From: Pseudomonas sputi
GTDB taxonomy: Bacteria > Pseudomonadota > Gammaproteobacteria > Pseudomonadales > Pseudomonadaceae
Direction: 5' to 3'
DNA: 64,000 bases
Assembly (NCBI RefSeq): GCF_021603585.1
Contig: NZ_BQHI01000002.1
Coordinates: 372,001-436,000, forward strand
Shown here: positions 55,162 through 64,000 of the stretch, piece by piece
How positions within the stretch are numbered: position 1 is the first letter of the stretch
How the letters are laid out: every line of letters begins with the position of its first letter
Translations under genes and position numbers: made by a program
The notes under the pieces: model-generated
What the model was told of the DNA's origin: nothing
Seen by the model: only the letters and a program-made list of their open reading frames with translations
Databases searched by the model: none

Positions 55162-56175
55162 TTACTGCTTCAGGTGCTGCTTCAGTTCTTCCGAGGCCTG
55201 CAGCATCGCCGAGCGCACCGCCGGTACCTGGCTGACCACGTTGAGCAGACCGTAGTCGTGGATCATGCCGTTGAAGCGCACCGAGGTCACCGGCACGCCG
55301 GCTTCGTCGAGCTTGCGGGCGTAGGCTTCACCTTCGTCACGCAGCACGTCGGCCCCCGCTGTCTGGACCAATGCAGGCGGCAGACCTTTCAATTGCGCGG
55401 TCGTGGCCCGCAGCGGCGAGGCGTAGATCTCGTTCCGCTGGTTGGCGTCGGTGGTGTAGTTGTCCCAGAACCACTTCATCATGTTGCGGGTGAGGAAGTG
55501 CCCCTCGGCATACTGGTTATACGAACCGGTGTCGAAATTGGCATCGGTTACCGGCCACAGCAACACCTGGAATTTGATCGCCGGGGTGCCTTTGTCTTTG
55601 GCCATCAGGGCGACGACTGCCGCCATGTTGCCGCCCACGCTGTTGCCCGCCACTGCCAGACGCTTGCCGTCGACGTTGATCTCCTTGCCGTGTTCGGCCA
55701 CCCATTTGGTTGCCGCATAAGCCTGGTTGATTGCCACCGGATAATGCGCTTCCGGCGAAGGGGTGTAATTGACGAACACCGCCGCCGCCCCCGAGCCGAC
55801 CACCAGATCCCGCACCAGACGTTCGTGGGTCGGGAAATCCCCCAGTACCCAGCCGCCACCGTGGAAGAACATGAACACCGGCAGCTCGCCCTTGACCCCG
55901 GCCGGCCGGACGATGGTCAGGCTCAACGGTTGACCATCGACCTGGATGGTCTTCTCGCTGACGTCCGCTTTAGGCAGCGTCAGTTTGACCCCGGACTGCG
56001 CGCCCGTCAGTACGGCGCGGGCGTCTTTGGGCGTCATCTGCTCCATCGGTTTGCCGGTGCCGGCGTTCAGCACATCAAGGAATGCCTGGGTGTTGTGCTC
56101 AACCTCCCCGGCGAATGCGCTGTGGATGGACAGGGCGAGAAGGGTACCGGTCAAGGCTTTGCTGAAAGTGTTCAT
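55162..56175 (-). CDS. Secreted alpha/beta hydrolase (HSL-like esterase)
   Basis: 337 aa from the ATG at 56175, which has AGGAA eight bases upstream; the ATG at 56181 touches that site. A Sec signal peptide (LTGTLLALSIHSAFAGE) gives a periplasmic protein. It has the HSL oxyanion motif MFFHGGGWVLGDF, nucleophile Ser in VAGNSVGGNMA, an Asp in QTAGADVLRDEGE and a His in FNGMIHDYG, so the triad is complete. It is an ester hydrolase of unknown substrate. It follows ohr on the same strand by about 30 bp and may share its operon. Confidence 0.9.
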   Translation of the reverse strand: MNTFSKALTGTLLALSIHSAFAGEVEHNTQAFLDVLNAGTGKPMEQMTPKDARAVLTGAQSGVKLTLPKADVSEKTIQVDGQPLSLTIVRPAGVKGELPVFMFFHGGGWVLGDFPTHERLVRDLVVGSGAAAVFVNYTPSPEAHYPVAINQAYAATKWVAEHGKEINVDGKRLAVAGNSVGGNMAAVVALMAKDKGTPAIKFQVLLWPVTDANFDTGSYNQYAEGHFLTRNMMKWFWDNYTTDANQRNEIYASPLRATTAQLKGLPPALVQTAGADVLRDEGEAYARKLDEAGVPVTSVRFNGMIHDYGLLNVVSQVPAVRSAMLQASEELKQHLKQ

Positions 56176-56208
56176 GTTCATTTCCTGTACGGGCCTGGTT
56201 GTCAGTGA

Positions 56209-56628
56209 TTACACGGTGACGTGCAGACGCACATCGACGTTGCCACGGGTGGCGTTGGAGTACGGGCAGACCTGGTGGGCAGCGTCGACCAGGCTTTGTG
56301 CGTCAGCCTGTTCCAGGCCCGGCAGACTGATGTGCAGGTCGATGTCCAGACCGAAACCGCCAGGAATCTGGCCGATGCCGACGTGAGCGGTGATCGACGC
56401 GTCGTCCGGGATTTTGCGTTTGGTCTGGCTGGCCACGAATTTCAGGGCGCCGATGAAGCAGGCCGAGTAACCGGCGGCGAACAGTTGCTCAGGATTGGTA
56501 GCCGCGCCGCCGGCACCGCCAAGTTCTTTCGGGGTGGCCAGTTTGACGTCGAGGATGTTGTCGCTGGAGATCGCACGACCGTCACGGCCGCCAGTGGAGG
56601 TTGCGATTGCGGTGTAGAGAGTTTGCAT
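56209..56628 (-). CDS. ohr: Organic hydroperoxide resistance protein Ohr
   Basis: 139 aa. A thiol peroxidase that reduces organic (fatty acid) hydroperoxides in the cytosol. The two catalytic cysteines are present: Cys57 in GYSACFIGAL and Cys121 in QVCPYSNATRGN, along with the catalytic Arg in GRDGRA. Length and order are standard. It is controlled in most bacteria by OhrR, encoded immediately upstream, and a candidate OhrR site lies in the gap between them. Confidence 0.97.
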   Translation of the reverse strand: MQTLYTAIATSTGGRDGRAISSDNILDVKLATPKELGGAGGAATNPEQLFAAGYSACFIGALKFVASQTKRKIPDDASITAHVGIGQIPGGFGLDIDLHISLPGLEQADAQSLVDAAHQVCPYSNATRGNVDVRLHVTV

Positions 56629-56668
56629 GGTGTGAGCCTCATTAAGTGTGGTTTGTTGCGCTAATTGT

Positions 56669-56722
56669 TTGCGCGCTAACTAGGTGCGAAGTAAATGTAC
56701 TGTGCTAATAGTTAGTGCGCAA
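56669..56722. promoter_or_regulatory. Candidate OhrR operator between ohrR and ohr
   Basis: TTGCGCGCTAACT (56669-56681) and AGTTAGTGCGCAA (56710-56722) form an inverted repeat with 12 of 13 matches, 28 bp apart. The right arm also contains the small palindrome CTAATAGTTAG. It lies 40-95 bp upstream of the ohr start, fitting a site where OhrR represses. Confidence 0.6.
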
Positions 56723-56898
56723 GATAAATTTTTGAAAAAAGTTCGGGCAAGCCCTCGGATCAGGCTGAGTCGTGATCTCAAGCTTTTGATATGGAAGGTT
56801 TTTTTGAATGTAAATCGAGAGAAAAATTTTTCGGGGATGAGCCAGGAAGGTGCGATACGCCTGCAGGCGCAAGGCTGCGCCCACAGGGAAGGGGGGGC

Positions 56899-57363
56899 TT
56901 AAGCGAGGCTGTCCTGCAGATGACCGCGCAAGGCCTGCAATTCGGCTTGCAGGTTTTGCAGACGCTCCAGCGTGAAGCCGCTGGCCCCGAGGATGCATTG
57001 CGGAACGGTTCGGGCCTTGTCTTTCAAGGCGCGTCCCTGGGCAGTCAGTTCAACGATCACCACACGCTCATCCTCGCGGCTTCGCGTACGGCTGAGCAAA
57101 CCTTCACCTTCCAGCCGCTTGAGCAACGGGGTCAGCGAACCCGGATCGGTCAGCAGGCGGGCGCTGAGTTCTCCTACGGTCAAACCATCCTTCTCCCACA
57201 GCACCATCATTGCCAGGTATTGCGGATAGGTCAGGCCAAGTGCTTGCAACAATGGCTTGTAGACTTTGGTCATCATCAACGAGGTGGAATGCAGGGCGAA
57301 GCAGGCCTGATTGTCGAGCAGCAGGTCTTCGCAGTGATCGGAGGTGTTGCGGTCGGTGGTCAT
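56899..57363 (-). CDS. ohrR: OhrR, MarR-family organic-peroxide sensor
   Basis: 154 aa from the ATG at 57363 (AAGG upstream); the ATG at 57384 adds seven residues but has no ribosome site. The sensing Cys is residue 21 in DNQACFALHSTS, as in known OhrR, with a second Cys in VPQCILG as possible partner. The winged helix reads LTVGELSARLLTDPGSLTPLLKRLEG with DERVVIVELTAQG. Oxidised protein releases its operator and lets ohr be expressed. Confidence 0.94.
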   Translation of the reverse strand: MTTDRNTSDHCEDLLLDNQACFALHSTSLMMTKVYKPLLQALGLTYPQYLAMMVLWEKDGLTVGELSARLLTDPGSLTPLLKRLEGEGLLSRTRSREDERVVIVELTAQGRALKDKARTVPQCILGASGFTLERLQNLQAELQALRGHLQDSLA

Positions 57364-57446
57364 GTCGGTGCCTTGAACGGTCATGCAGATGAATCTAGCG
57401 CTCGAATCTTTAATGCGCCAGACAATTGTGCCCGATGGCGAATCGG

Positions 57447-58403
57447 TCAGTGCCGGCCCAGCTCACGTTGCAGGGCCAGATCCCACGGTGGCACGGGGCT
57501 GAACCGGGTCTTGAGGTATTCCAGCAACAGGCGGCTGCGGGAGCTGGCCTGCTGCTGCAGCCGCAGTGCGTAGATGCCGGCGCTTTCGGGTTTTGGCAAG
57601 CCGTTTTCACAGAACAGCGGCAGCAATTCGCCACGCAACAGGTATTCGCTGGCCAGCCAGGTCGGCAGATGCGCGATTCCGAGTCCGGCGAGCGCACCGC
57701 AGACCAGCGCCTCAGCGTTGTTGGCGCTCATGCGCACCCGGGCGGGGCGGTGCAACTGCATCTGCCCATCCTGTTCGAAGCGCCATGCGAAGGGCGGGGC
57801 GAGGCCGTCCCAATCGAGGCCATCATGTTCGCTCAATTGCGCGGGCTCGCTCGGCACGCCCCGACGCTTGAGATAGTCAGGGCTGGCGCAGGCGATGCGC
57901 ACAATGCTCGCCAATGGCGTGGCCACCAGCCGGGTGTCGGCCATTTGTCCGGCGCGCAGCACCAGATCAACCTTGCCCAGATTCGAGCCGTCCATGTCGA
58001 CAAAGCTGTCGATCAGATGCAGTTGCACGTCGAGCCCCGGATACAGCACCAGAAAATCGGCAATCACCGGCGCCAGATGCCGTCGCCCGAACGCCGCGGG
58101 CGCATCCACCCGAATCAAGCCTTCCGGCGCGCTGCTCAGGGACACCGCTTCAGCGCGAGCCAATTGCAACTCGGCCACGATCCGCCGCGCCCGTTCGGCA
58201 AATGCCAGGCCGGCCGGCGTGGCGCGCACCGCATGGGTGCTGCGGATGAACAGCTGGCTGCCGACAGCACTTTCCAGACTGTCAATGCGCCGGGCAACGG
58301 CCGATGGCGTCAGCGGATGGCGGCGCGAAGCCGCAGAAAAACTGCCGCTCTCCAGTACATCGAGGAACAGCCCAAGCTGATCGGTCAATTGGTTGGGATT
58401 CAT
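57447..58403 (-). CDS. LysR-family transcriptional regulator
   Basis: 318 aa from the ATG at 58403; a TTG at 58415 is less likely. The N-terminal helix-turn-helix is standard (LDVLESGSFSAASRR, LTPSAVARRIDSLESAVGSQLF). The effector domain opens GLIRVDAPAAFGRRHLAP, as in the CrgA-like group of LysR regulators. It is divergent from the TauE/SafE exporter gene, with about 110 bp between starts, so that gene is the expected target. The ligand is unknown. Confidence 0.9.
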   Translation of the reverse strand: MNPNQLTDQLGLFLDVLESGSFSAASRRHPLTPSAVARRIDSLESAVGSQLFIRSTHAVRATPAGLAFAERARRIVAELQLARAEAVSLSSAPEGLIRVDAPAAFGRRHLAPVIADFLVLYPGLDVQLHLIDSFVDMDGSNLGKVDLVLRAGQMADTRLVATPLASIVRIACASPDYLKRRGVPSEPAQLSEHDGLDWDGLAPPFAWRFEQDGQMQLHRPARVRMSANNAEALVCGALAGLGIAHLPTWLASEYLLRGELLPLFCENGLPKPESAGIYALRLQQQASSRSRLLLEYLKTRFSPVPPWDLALQRELGRH

Positions 58404-58515
58404 GAATCTGCTCAATGCCTATGCGAGTTTGGCACAGCCATTGTGCGTTGCTGTGCGTTTCCGTGCCAGCGCTGACTGCGTACGATGAGCTGACTGACGT
58501 ATGAGGAATTCTGCC

Positions 58516-59265
58516 GTGATCGAGTTTTTGCTGTACCTGGTGTTTGGCGCCGCCCTTGGCACTCTGGGTGGGATCTTCGGCATCGGCGGCGGGCTGATCG
58601 CCATTCCACTGCTGGGCGTGTGGTTCGGGCTCGATCAGCAAATCGCCCAAGGCACGGCGCTGGTAATGGTGGTGCCGAACGTCATGCTGGCGTTGTGGCG
58701 TTATCACCAGCGCAACCGCATCGAACTTCGCCATGCGTTGCCTTTGGCGGTGATGGGATTCTGTTTCGCGTGGATCGGCTCGATCTGGGCCGTGGGCATC
58801 GACGCGCAAACCATGCGCATCGGTTTTGTCGCGTTCCTCGTGGCGTTGTCGGCCTACAACCTGGTGCGCATGTTTGGCGCGCGTCCGGCGGCAACTTCCG
58901 AGATGCGTTATTCATGGCCGTGGCTGGGTGTGCTCGGCGCGGCGTCGGGCACCATGGGCGGTTTGTTCGGTGTCGGCGGGGCAGTGGTGGCGACGCCGGT
59001 GCTGACCAGTCTGTTCGGCACCACTCAGGTGGTCGCTCAAGGTCTGTCGCTGGCGCTGGCATTGCCGAGCACCGGTGTCACGCTGGTGACGTACGCGGTG
59101 CACCACGAAGTGGACTGGATGATCGGCCTGCCGCTGGCCATCGGCGGTCTGGCCAGCATCAGTTGGGGCGTGAAAGTGGCCCACGCGATGCCGGAAAAAC
59201 GCCTGCGCGGGCTGTTCTGCGGTTTCCTGGTGCTGTGCGCGGTGATGCTCGCCTTTAAAGTTTGA
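58516..59265 (+). CDS. TSUP family transporter (TauE/SafE)
   Basis: 249 aa from the GTG at 58516, which has GAGGAA eight bases upstream; the ATG at 58501 lies at the edge of that ribosome site. About eight membrane helices in two halves, each with the family motif: LGGIFGIGGGLIAIPLL in the first and GGLFGVGGAVVATPVL in the second. TSUP members export sulfite, sulfonates or other organic anions. The 3' end overlaps the convergent LysR gene by 11 bp. The substrate is not predictable from sequence. Confidence 0.9.
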   Translation: MIEFLLYLVFGAALGTLGGIFGIGGGLIAIPLLGVWFGLDQQIAQGTALVMVVPNVMLALWRYHQRNRIELRHALPLAVMGFCFAWIGSIWAVGIDAQTMRIGFVAFLVALSAYNLVRMFGARPAATSEMRYSWPWLGVLGAASGTMGGLFGVGGAVVATPVLTSLFGTTQVVAQGLSLALALPSTGVTLVTYAVHHEVDWMIGLPLAIGGLASISWGVKVAHAMPEKRLRGLFCGFLVLCAVMLAFKV

Positions 59266-60145
59266 AGCCTTCGACGATGTGCTCGGCCAGGCATTCGGTG
59301 ATCGGTGACGGATTGTTCAGGTTGCGGATCAGCATGATGCTGGCCTCGGGCAGCAGCGGCAGATCCTCGGCGGCCCCGAGAATGCGCAGGTCCGGGGTGA
59401 TCAGGCTTTCCAGTTGCGCGGTGATCGCCAGGCCCGCGCTCACCACTGCCATCAACGCCGAGAGGCTGGTGCTGTTGTAGGCAATCCGGTATTCCCGGCC
59501 CATCGCGTCCAGCGCATTGCAGGCCCACAGGCGACAGAAACAGTCACTGTTGAACATCGCCAGCGGCAACGGCGTCTGTTCGTGAGCGCTGAAGTTTTGC
59601 GCCTCGGCCCAGACGAAACGCTCCTTGCGCAGCAACTGGCCAATCTCGTTCCCCGGCTCGCGAGTGACGATCGACAGATCCAGGTCCGTGCGTTGCAACA
59701 ATTGTTTGGTTGACTCGCAGTGCACTTCGATCTGGATCAGCGGATAGAACTGGGCGAAGCGCGACAGGATCCCGGGCAGAAAGCGCATCACGTAATCGTC
59801 CGGCGTGCCGATCCGCACCGTGCCGACCATGTGCGGCTCGCGCAGGGTATTAAAGACTTCGCTGTGCAATTTCAGGATGCGCCGCGCATAACCGAGCAAC
59901 ACCTGGCCTTCAGCGGTCAGGCGCACCTGACGTCCGTCGCGTTCGAACAACTGGCGCTGCAGCACGTCCTCTTCCAGACGCTTCATCTGCATGCTCACGG
60001 CTGATTGGGTACGGTTCACCATTTCGCCGGCGCGGGTAAAACCGCCCTGATCGGCAATCGCGACAAAGGTGCGCAGGACATCGGTATCGATACTGGGATA
60101 TGCCGACAATTGATGAATCTCCGTGATGCATGCCATCAGAAACAT
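59255..60145 (-). CDS. LysR-family transcriptional regulator
   Basis: 296 aa from the ATG at 60145; the ATG at 60136 is also possible, as neither has a clear ribosome site. Helix-turn-helix: LRTFVAIADQGGFTRAGEM, TQSAVSMQMKRLEEDVLQRQLF. The effector domain has MVGTVRIGTPDDYVMRFLPGIL and a C-terminal VSAGLAITAQLES. It ends inside the end of the exporter gene. Its target may be the divergent DUF1127 gene or the exporter; nothing decides. Confidence 0.9.
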   Translation of the reverse strand: MFLMACITEIHQLSAYPSIDTDVLRTFVAIADQGGFTRAGEMVNRTQSAVSMQMKRLEEDVLQRQLFERDGRQVRLTAEGQVLLGYARRILKLHSEVFNTLREPHMVGTVRIGTPDDYVMRFLPGILSRFAQFYPLIQIEVHCESTKQLLQRTDLDLSIVTREPGNEIGQLLRKERFVWAEAQNFSAHEQTPLPLAMFNSDCFCRLWACNALDAMGREYRIAYNSTSLSALMAVVSAGLAITAQLESLITPDLRILGAAEDLPLLPEASIMLIRNLNNPSPITECLAEHIVEGFKL

Positions 60146-60206
60146 TCGTTGGATTGATCGTAGCTCCGGCGGGAGACTTGAGCCATCCCAAAAAGGAGGC
60201 AACACG

Positions 60207-60422
60207 ATGAAAGGTCAAAGAGAGTACGCAGGCGAAGAAAAATTTTCCGGCCATATCGTTTCCGATCTGATGCACAAGTTTAGCCGGTGGTACGAATTGC
60301 ACCGTGAGCGTGAGCTGCTCGCCAGTCTGAGCGACGAAGCGCTGAAGGACATCGGGGTTAGCCGTGCCGATGTCGAACATGAGTCGGTGCGGCCGTTCTG
60401 GGACGATCCGATACATAAATGA
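60207..60422 (+). CDS. DUF1127 small protein
   Basis: 71 aa from the ATG at 60207, after a strong AAGGAGG. The C-terminal half shows the DUF1127 (YjiS-like) pattern: RWYELHRERELLASLSDEALKDIGVSRADVE, a helical segment with arginines. In other bacteria DUF1127 proteins can bind RNA or regulate small-molecule uptake; the role here is unknown. It is divergent from the LysR gene with a gap of about 61 bp, so they may share control. Confidence 0.88.
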   Translation: MKGQREYAGEEKFSGHIVSDLMHKFSRWYELHRERELLASLSDEALKDIGVSRADVEHESVRPFWDDPIHK

Positions 60423-60486
60423 TGAGGCCATCGCTACACAAACCCTCTTGCAGTGAGGTAGGTTGCGAGCAGACATGGAGGTACAC

Positions 60487-61734
60487 ATGCCCGCGACATT
60501 GTCCTTTTCCCTTAAACAGGCTCGACGTCTGGCACTGGCTGCCCAAGGGTTTCACGGGCGCCAGCCGCCGGCTGTCAAGGCCATGCACGTCAACCGGCTG
60601 ATCGAACGCCTCGGCCTGTTGCAGATCGACTCCGTCAACGCTGTGGTGCGCTCGCACTACCTGCCGCTGTTTTCTCGTCTCGGTTCCTATTCTTCCGATT
60701 TGCTCGACCAGGCTGCCTGGAGTTCGGGGCGGCGTCGTTCGTTGTTCGAATACTGGGGGCATGAAGCGTCGTTGCTGCCGCTGTCGATGTATCCACTGAT
60801 GGGCTGGCGCATGCAGCGGGCCAAGCGTGGTGAAGACATTTATCAGCAACTGGCGCGGTTCGGTCGCGAGCAGCAGGACACCATTCGCCGAGTGTTGGCG
60901 TCGGTTGAAGAGCAGGGCGCATTGGGCGCCGGCAGCCTGTCGACCCGCGAGGAAAAGGCCGGGCCGTGGTGGGACTGGAGCGCGGAAAAGCATGCGTTGG
61001 AATGGCTGTTTGCCGCTGGCGAAGTCACCGTGGCCGGGCGCCGAGGCTTCGAGCGGTTGTATGACTTGCCGGAGCGAGTGATTCCGGCTTCCGTGCTGCA
61101 CCAGCCATTGCCCGATGAAGCCGAGGCGCAGCGCGGTTTGTTGTTGCATGCAGCGCAGGCGCTGGGTGTCGCCACGGAAAAAGACCTGCGTGATTACTTC
61201 AGGCTGAACCCCTCCGATGCCCGCCCGCGTCTGGCCGAACTGGTCGAGGACGGGCAACTGCTGACCTGTGAAGTCGCTGGTTGGCGGCAGATCGCCTACT
61301 GCCTGCCCGACCCAAAAGTCCCGCGCAAGGTTGAGGCCAGTGCATTGCTTTCGCCGTTTGATTCACTGATCTGGGAGCGCAGCCGGACCGAGCGACTGTT
61401 CGATTTCCGCTATCGGCTGGAGATTTACACGCCGCAGGATAAACGCGTTTACGGCTACTACGTGTTGCCGTTTCTGCACAACGAGCGGATTGCCGCGCGG
61501 GTTGATCTGCGCGCCGAACGGGCGGCGGGGCGGTTGGCGGTGCATGCGCTGCACGAGGAAGAAACGGGGCTGGACGAGACGGGGATGCTGGCCTTGGCGC
61601 TGAACTTGCGGCGCATGGCGGACTGGTTGGGGCTTGAGCAGGTGCAGCTCAATTGTCAGCGGGAAAGTGCGGGGCGATTGCGGGTGGCGTTGGCTCAAGT
61701 CGAAAACGACCGAGCCAACGTCATCGCGATTTAG
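60487..61734 (+). CDS. YcaQ-type DNA interstrand-crosslink glycosylase (HTH_42)
   Basis: 415 aa from the ATG at 60487, with GGAGG upstream; ATG 60475 and TTG 60463 are less likely. The family's three winged-helix modules with beta barrel are recognised by [30 protein letters not shown] (Gln-Ile-Asp, the catalytic Q-x-D), [14 protein letters not shown] and [22 protein letters not shown]. coli YcaQ unhooks DNA interstrand crosslinks. Its stop overlaps by 4 bp that of the convergent class II DAHP synthase. Confidence 0.9.
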   Translation: MPATLSFSLKQARRLALAAQGFHGRQPPAVKAMHVNRLIERLGLLQIDSVNAVVRSHYLPLFSRLGSYSSDLLDQAAWSSGRRRSLFEYWGHEASLLPLSMYPLMGWRMQRAKRGEDIYQQLARFGREQQDTIRRVLASVEEQGALGAGSLSTREEKAGPWWDWSAEKHALEWLFAAGEVTVAGRRGFERLYDLPERVIPASVLHQPLPDEAEAQRGLLLHAAQALGVATEKDLRDYFRLNPSDARPRLAELVEDGQLLTCEVAGWRQIAYCLPDPKVPRKVEASALLSPFDSLIWERSRTERLFDFRYRLEIYTPQDKRVYGYYVLPFLHNERIAARVDLRAERAAGRLAVHALHEEETGLDETGMLALALNLRRMADWLGLEQVQLNCQRESAGRLRVALAQVENDRANVIAI

Positions 61735-63077
61735 CGTTTGACCTGTTTCAGGGTTTCGGCGATCAGGAACGCCAGTTCCAGCGACTGATCGGCATTCATC
61801 CGCGGGTCGCAGTGGGTGTGATAGCGATCCGACAAGCCATCTTCAGTGATCGGCCGCGCACCACCGATGCACTCGGTGACGTTCTGCCCGGTCATCTCGA
61901 TGTGGATGCCGCCGGCGTAGCTGCCTTCCGCCTCGTGGACCTGGAAGAACTGCTTCACTTCGCCAAGGATCTGCGCAAAGTCGCGGGTCTTGTAACCGCT
62001 GCTGGCCTTGATGGTGTTGCCATGCATCGGGTCGGAACTCCACAGCACCTGCTTGCCTTCGCGCTGCACCGCACGGATCAGCGCCGGCAGGTGATCGCCG
62101 ACCTTGTTCGCGCCCATCCGCGCGATCAGGTTGAGGCGGCCCGGGTCGTTGTCCGGGTTGAGCACATCGATCAGGCGGATCAGGTCGTCGGGGTTCATGC
62201 TCGGGCCGACCTTCACTCCGATCGGGTTGTTCACTCCGCGCAGGAATTCGACGTGGGCACCGTCGAGCTGACGGGTGCGGTCGCCGATCCACAGCATGTG
62301 CGCCGAGCAATCGTAGTAATCGTTGGTCAGGCTGTCGCGGCGCACGAAGGCTTCTTCGTAGTTCAGCAGCAGCGCTTCGTGGGCGGTGAAGAAACTGGTT
62401 TCGCGCAGTTGTGGCGAGCTGTCCATGCCGCAGGCGCGCATGAACGCCAGGGTTTCATCGATGCGATCGGCGAGGTGACTGTACTTCTCGGCCAGTGCCG
62501 AGTTGGCGATGAAGTCCAGGTTCCACTTGTGCACCTGATGCAGGTCGGCAAAACCGCCCTGGGCAAAGGCGCGCAGCAGGTTGAGCGTGGCGGTGGACTG
62601 GTGATAGGACTGCAGCAGACGCTCCGGGTCCGGTACGCGGCTGGCGGCGTCGAAACCGATGCCGTTGACGATGTCGCCACGGTAGGCCGGCAGGGTCACG
62701 CCGTCGATGGTCTCGTCGTTGGCCGAGCGCGGCTTGGCGAACTGACCGGCCATGCGCCCGACCTTGACCACCGGGCAACCGGCGGCGAAGGTCATGACGA
62801 TCGCCATTTGCAGCAACACTTTAAAGGTGTCGCGGATCTTCGCGGCGGAGAACTCGGCGAAGCTTTCCGCGCAGTCGCCGCCCTGCAGCAGGAACGCCCG
62901 GCCCTGGGTGACTTCGGCAAACTGACGACGCAGCTCGCGCGCTTCGCCGGCAAACACCAGCGGCGGATAGCTGGCCAGCGTCTGCTCGACCTGGCGCAGA
63001 TGCGCGGCGTCGGGGTATTGGGGTTGTTGCTGGATCGGCAGGGCGCGCCAGCTGTCAGGGCTCCAGGGTTGGCTCAT
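61731..63077 (-). CDS. 3-deoxy-7-phosphoheptulonate (DAHP) synthase, class II
   Basis: 448 aa from the ATG at 63077; the open frame back to 63122 is unlikely to be used. It makes the same product as the class I enzyme at 46.7 kb but has the plant-like class II sequence: [76 protein letters not shown] and [15 protein letters not shown]. Length is typical of the subgroup with regulatory insertions, so it is probably feedback-controlled, but the effector cannot be read. Confidence 0.95.
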   Translation of the reverse strand: MSQPWSPDSWRALPIQQQPQYPDAAHLRQVEQTLASYPPLVFAGEARELRRQFAEVTQGRAFLLQGGDCAESFAEFSAAKIRDTFKVLLQMAIVMTFAAGCPVVKVGRMAGQFAKPRSANDETIDGVTLPAYRGDIVNGIGFDAASRVPDPERLLQSYHQSTATLNLLRAFAQGGFADLHQVHKWNLDFIANSALAEKYSHLADRIDETLAFMRACGMDSSPQLRETSFFTAHEALLLNYEEAFVRRDSLTNDYYDCSAHMLWIGDRTRQLDGAHVEFLRGVNNPIGVKVGPSMNPDDLIRLIDVLNPDNDPGRLNLIARMGANKVGDHLPALIRAVQREGKQVLWSSDPMHGNTIKASSGYKTRDFAQILGEVKQFFQVHEAEGSYAGGIHIEMTGQNVTECIGGARPITEDGLSDRYHTHCDPRMNADQSLELAFLIAETLKQVKR

Positions 63078-63227
63078 CACGGTCTCTAAGGTTCTACGCA
63101 CGGACGGCCATGTTAGCAGCAATTAGTGCGTGACCTGCTCCCGCCGCTTCGCCGACAATCGCCGCTTTGCCACGGCACCACAGCGGTGCCATCGCGTCAC
63201 CGCGCCCGGTGACCACCAGGAGACGAA

Positions 63228-63983
63228 ATGACTGAGGAGCGCGTCGAGCGGTTGCTCGCCGAAGTACAGGATGAGTTCGGCGTGATTCGCGTGCTGGAAG
63301 TGGCCGACTACCGCTTTCTGGAGTTCGGCGATGCCATCGAGCAAAGCTGCGTGTTTACCGCCGACCCGAGCTGGCTGGAGTACGACTACACCCGGGCGAT
63401 GCTGATTGGCGCGTTGTGCCATGAGCAGCCGGAGAGCGCGCTGTTTCTCGGTTTGGGCGCCGGTACGCTGACCCAGGCCTGCCTCAAGTTCCTGCCGCTG
63501 GAAGACGTCGAAGCCATTGAACTGCGCCCCGATGTGCCACGCCTGGCCATCGAATATCTCGGGCTGGATGACGATCCACGGCTGTACATCCGCGTCGGCG
63601 ATGCCCTCGAACTGCTGCCGACCGCTGAGCCAGCGGATCTGATCTTCGTCGACCTGTACACCGATGTCGGCCCCGGCGCCGGACACCTTGCGTGGAATTT
63701 CCTCGGTGATTGTCAGAAGCGTCTGAATCCCGGTGGCTGGCTGATCATCAATCAATGGGCCACCGATGACGGCAAACCTCTGGGCGCGGCGCTGTTGCGC
63801 GGGCTCTATCACCGACATTACTGGGAACTGCCGGTGAAGGAAGGCAACGTCATTCTGATCGTGCCGGCGGATCTCGATCAGGTGCCGGACATGCAGGCGC
63901 TGACTGCACGGGCTGAAGCGCTGGCGCCGAAGCTGGGCTACTCGTTGCAGACGTTGATCAACTGTATCCGTCCGGCGACTTGA
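63228..63983 (+). CDS. Spermidine-synthase-like protein (Rossmann methyltransferase fold)
   Basis: 251 aa, with AGGAGAC before the ATG. The fold shows the polyamine-synthase-like sequence: SALFLGLGAGTLTQACL (SAM-type glycine loop), AIELRPDVPRLA, RVGDALELL, and LIFVDLYTDVGPG for the Asp in the donor loop. True spermidine synthases carry the GGGxG(x)GER motif, which is changed here (GLGAGTL), so the reaction may differ. It ends 17 bases before the window edge and is complete. Confidence 0.82.
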   Translation: MTEERVERLLAEVQDEFGVIRVLEVADYRFLEFGDAIEQSCVFTADPSWLEYDYTRAMLIGALCHEQPESALFLGLGAGTLTQACLKFLPLEDVEAIELRPDVPRLAIEYLGLDDDPRLYIRVGDALELLPTAEPADLIFVDLYTDVGPGAGHLAWNFLGDCQKRLNPGGWLIINQWATDDGKPLGAALLRGLYHRHYWELPVKEGNVILIVPADLDQVPDMQALTARAEALAPKLGYSLQTLINCIRPAT

Positions 63984-64000
63984 GCCTTAAATGCCTTTGA

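Noticed and set aside
61653-63089. 478-aa plus-strand open frame
   Set aside because: It is antisense to the class II DAHP synthase and has no ribosome site or domain.

Overview
The window looks like chromosome of a fluorescent Pseudomonas (P. fluorescens complex). The evidence is the coding style (GC-rich, with AGGAG-type ribosome sites), the P. aeruginosa-like gene orders (tesA / ABC pair / greB, L,D-transpeptidase / oprI, earP-efp-ohr-ohrR), the wbpL-wbpM-comEA block that normally ends a Pseudomonas O-antigen locus, and REP-type intergenic repeats. No rRNA, tRNA, CRISPR array, prophage or insertion sequence was seen. The species call is inference from gene content only.

Region 1 (1-16.7 kb) is the accessory part, the distal end of a surface-polysaccharide locus. 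It opens inside a giant modular protein (sulfotransferase, coiled coil, tandem repeat, RgpF-like, WbsX-like and GT2-like modules). A stand-alone APS kinase (cysC) and a translationally coupled FAD/NAD(P)-binding protein follow. APS kinase makes PAPS, the donor a sulfotransferase needs, so these genes read as a sulfated-glycan module. A seven-gene minus-strand operon (12.8-6.8 kb) follows, combining two GT2 glycosyltransferases, a GtrA flippase, a GT-C-like membrane protein, a small membrane protein, an aldo/keto reductase and a DAO-type flavoenzyme. It resembles a serotype-converting Gtr system with extra redox enzymes. Then come wbpL (lipid-carrier initiating transferase), wbpM (UDP-sugar 4,6-dehydratase) and comEA.

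Region 2 (16.9-33.9 kb) is metabolic and ion-homeostasis backbone: an SDR-fabF pair with a convergent TetR regulator, a DUF1989 protein, an ethanolamine permease, and a complete kdpFABC-kdpDE potassium system with a possible KdpE box. A patatin-like phospholipase, a small lipoprotein, a CHAD protein and a TesB-like thioesterase follow.

Region 3 (33.9-45.7 kb) is envelope and housekeeping backbone: Mpo1-like protein, chemoreceptor, TatD, MltF-like lytic transglycosylase, DoxX, GreB, a YbbAP-like ABC exporter divergent from tesA, an L,D-transpeptidase and OprI lipoprotein. The last two are probably an enzyme and a substrate of outer-membrane tethering.

Region 4 (45.7-64 kb) contains class I and class II DAHP synthases, PilZ, thioredoxin-like, ketopantoate-reductase-like, 5'-nucleotidase and universal-stress genes. 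It also holds cysB, a second Gre-type factor, the EF-P arginine-rhamnosylation pair earP-efp, and an organic-hydroperoxide module (hydrolase, ohr, ohrR with a candidate operator). The end of the window has a TauE/SafE exporter between two LysR regulators, a DUF1127 protein, a YcaQ-type DNA glycosylase and a spermidine-synthase-like protein.
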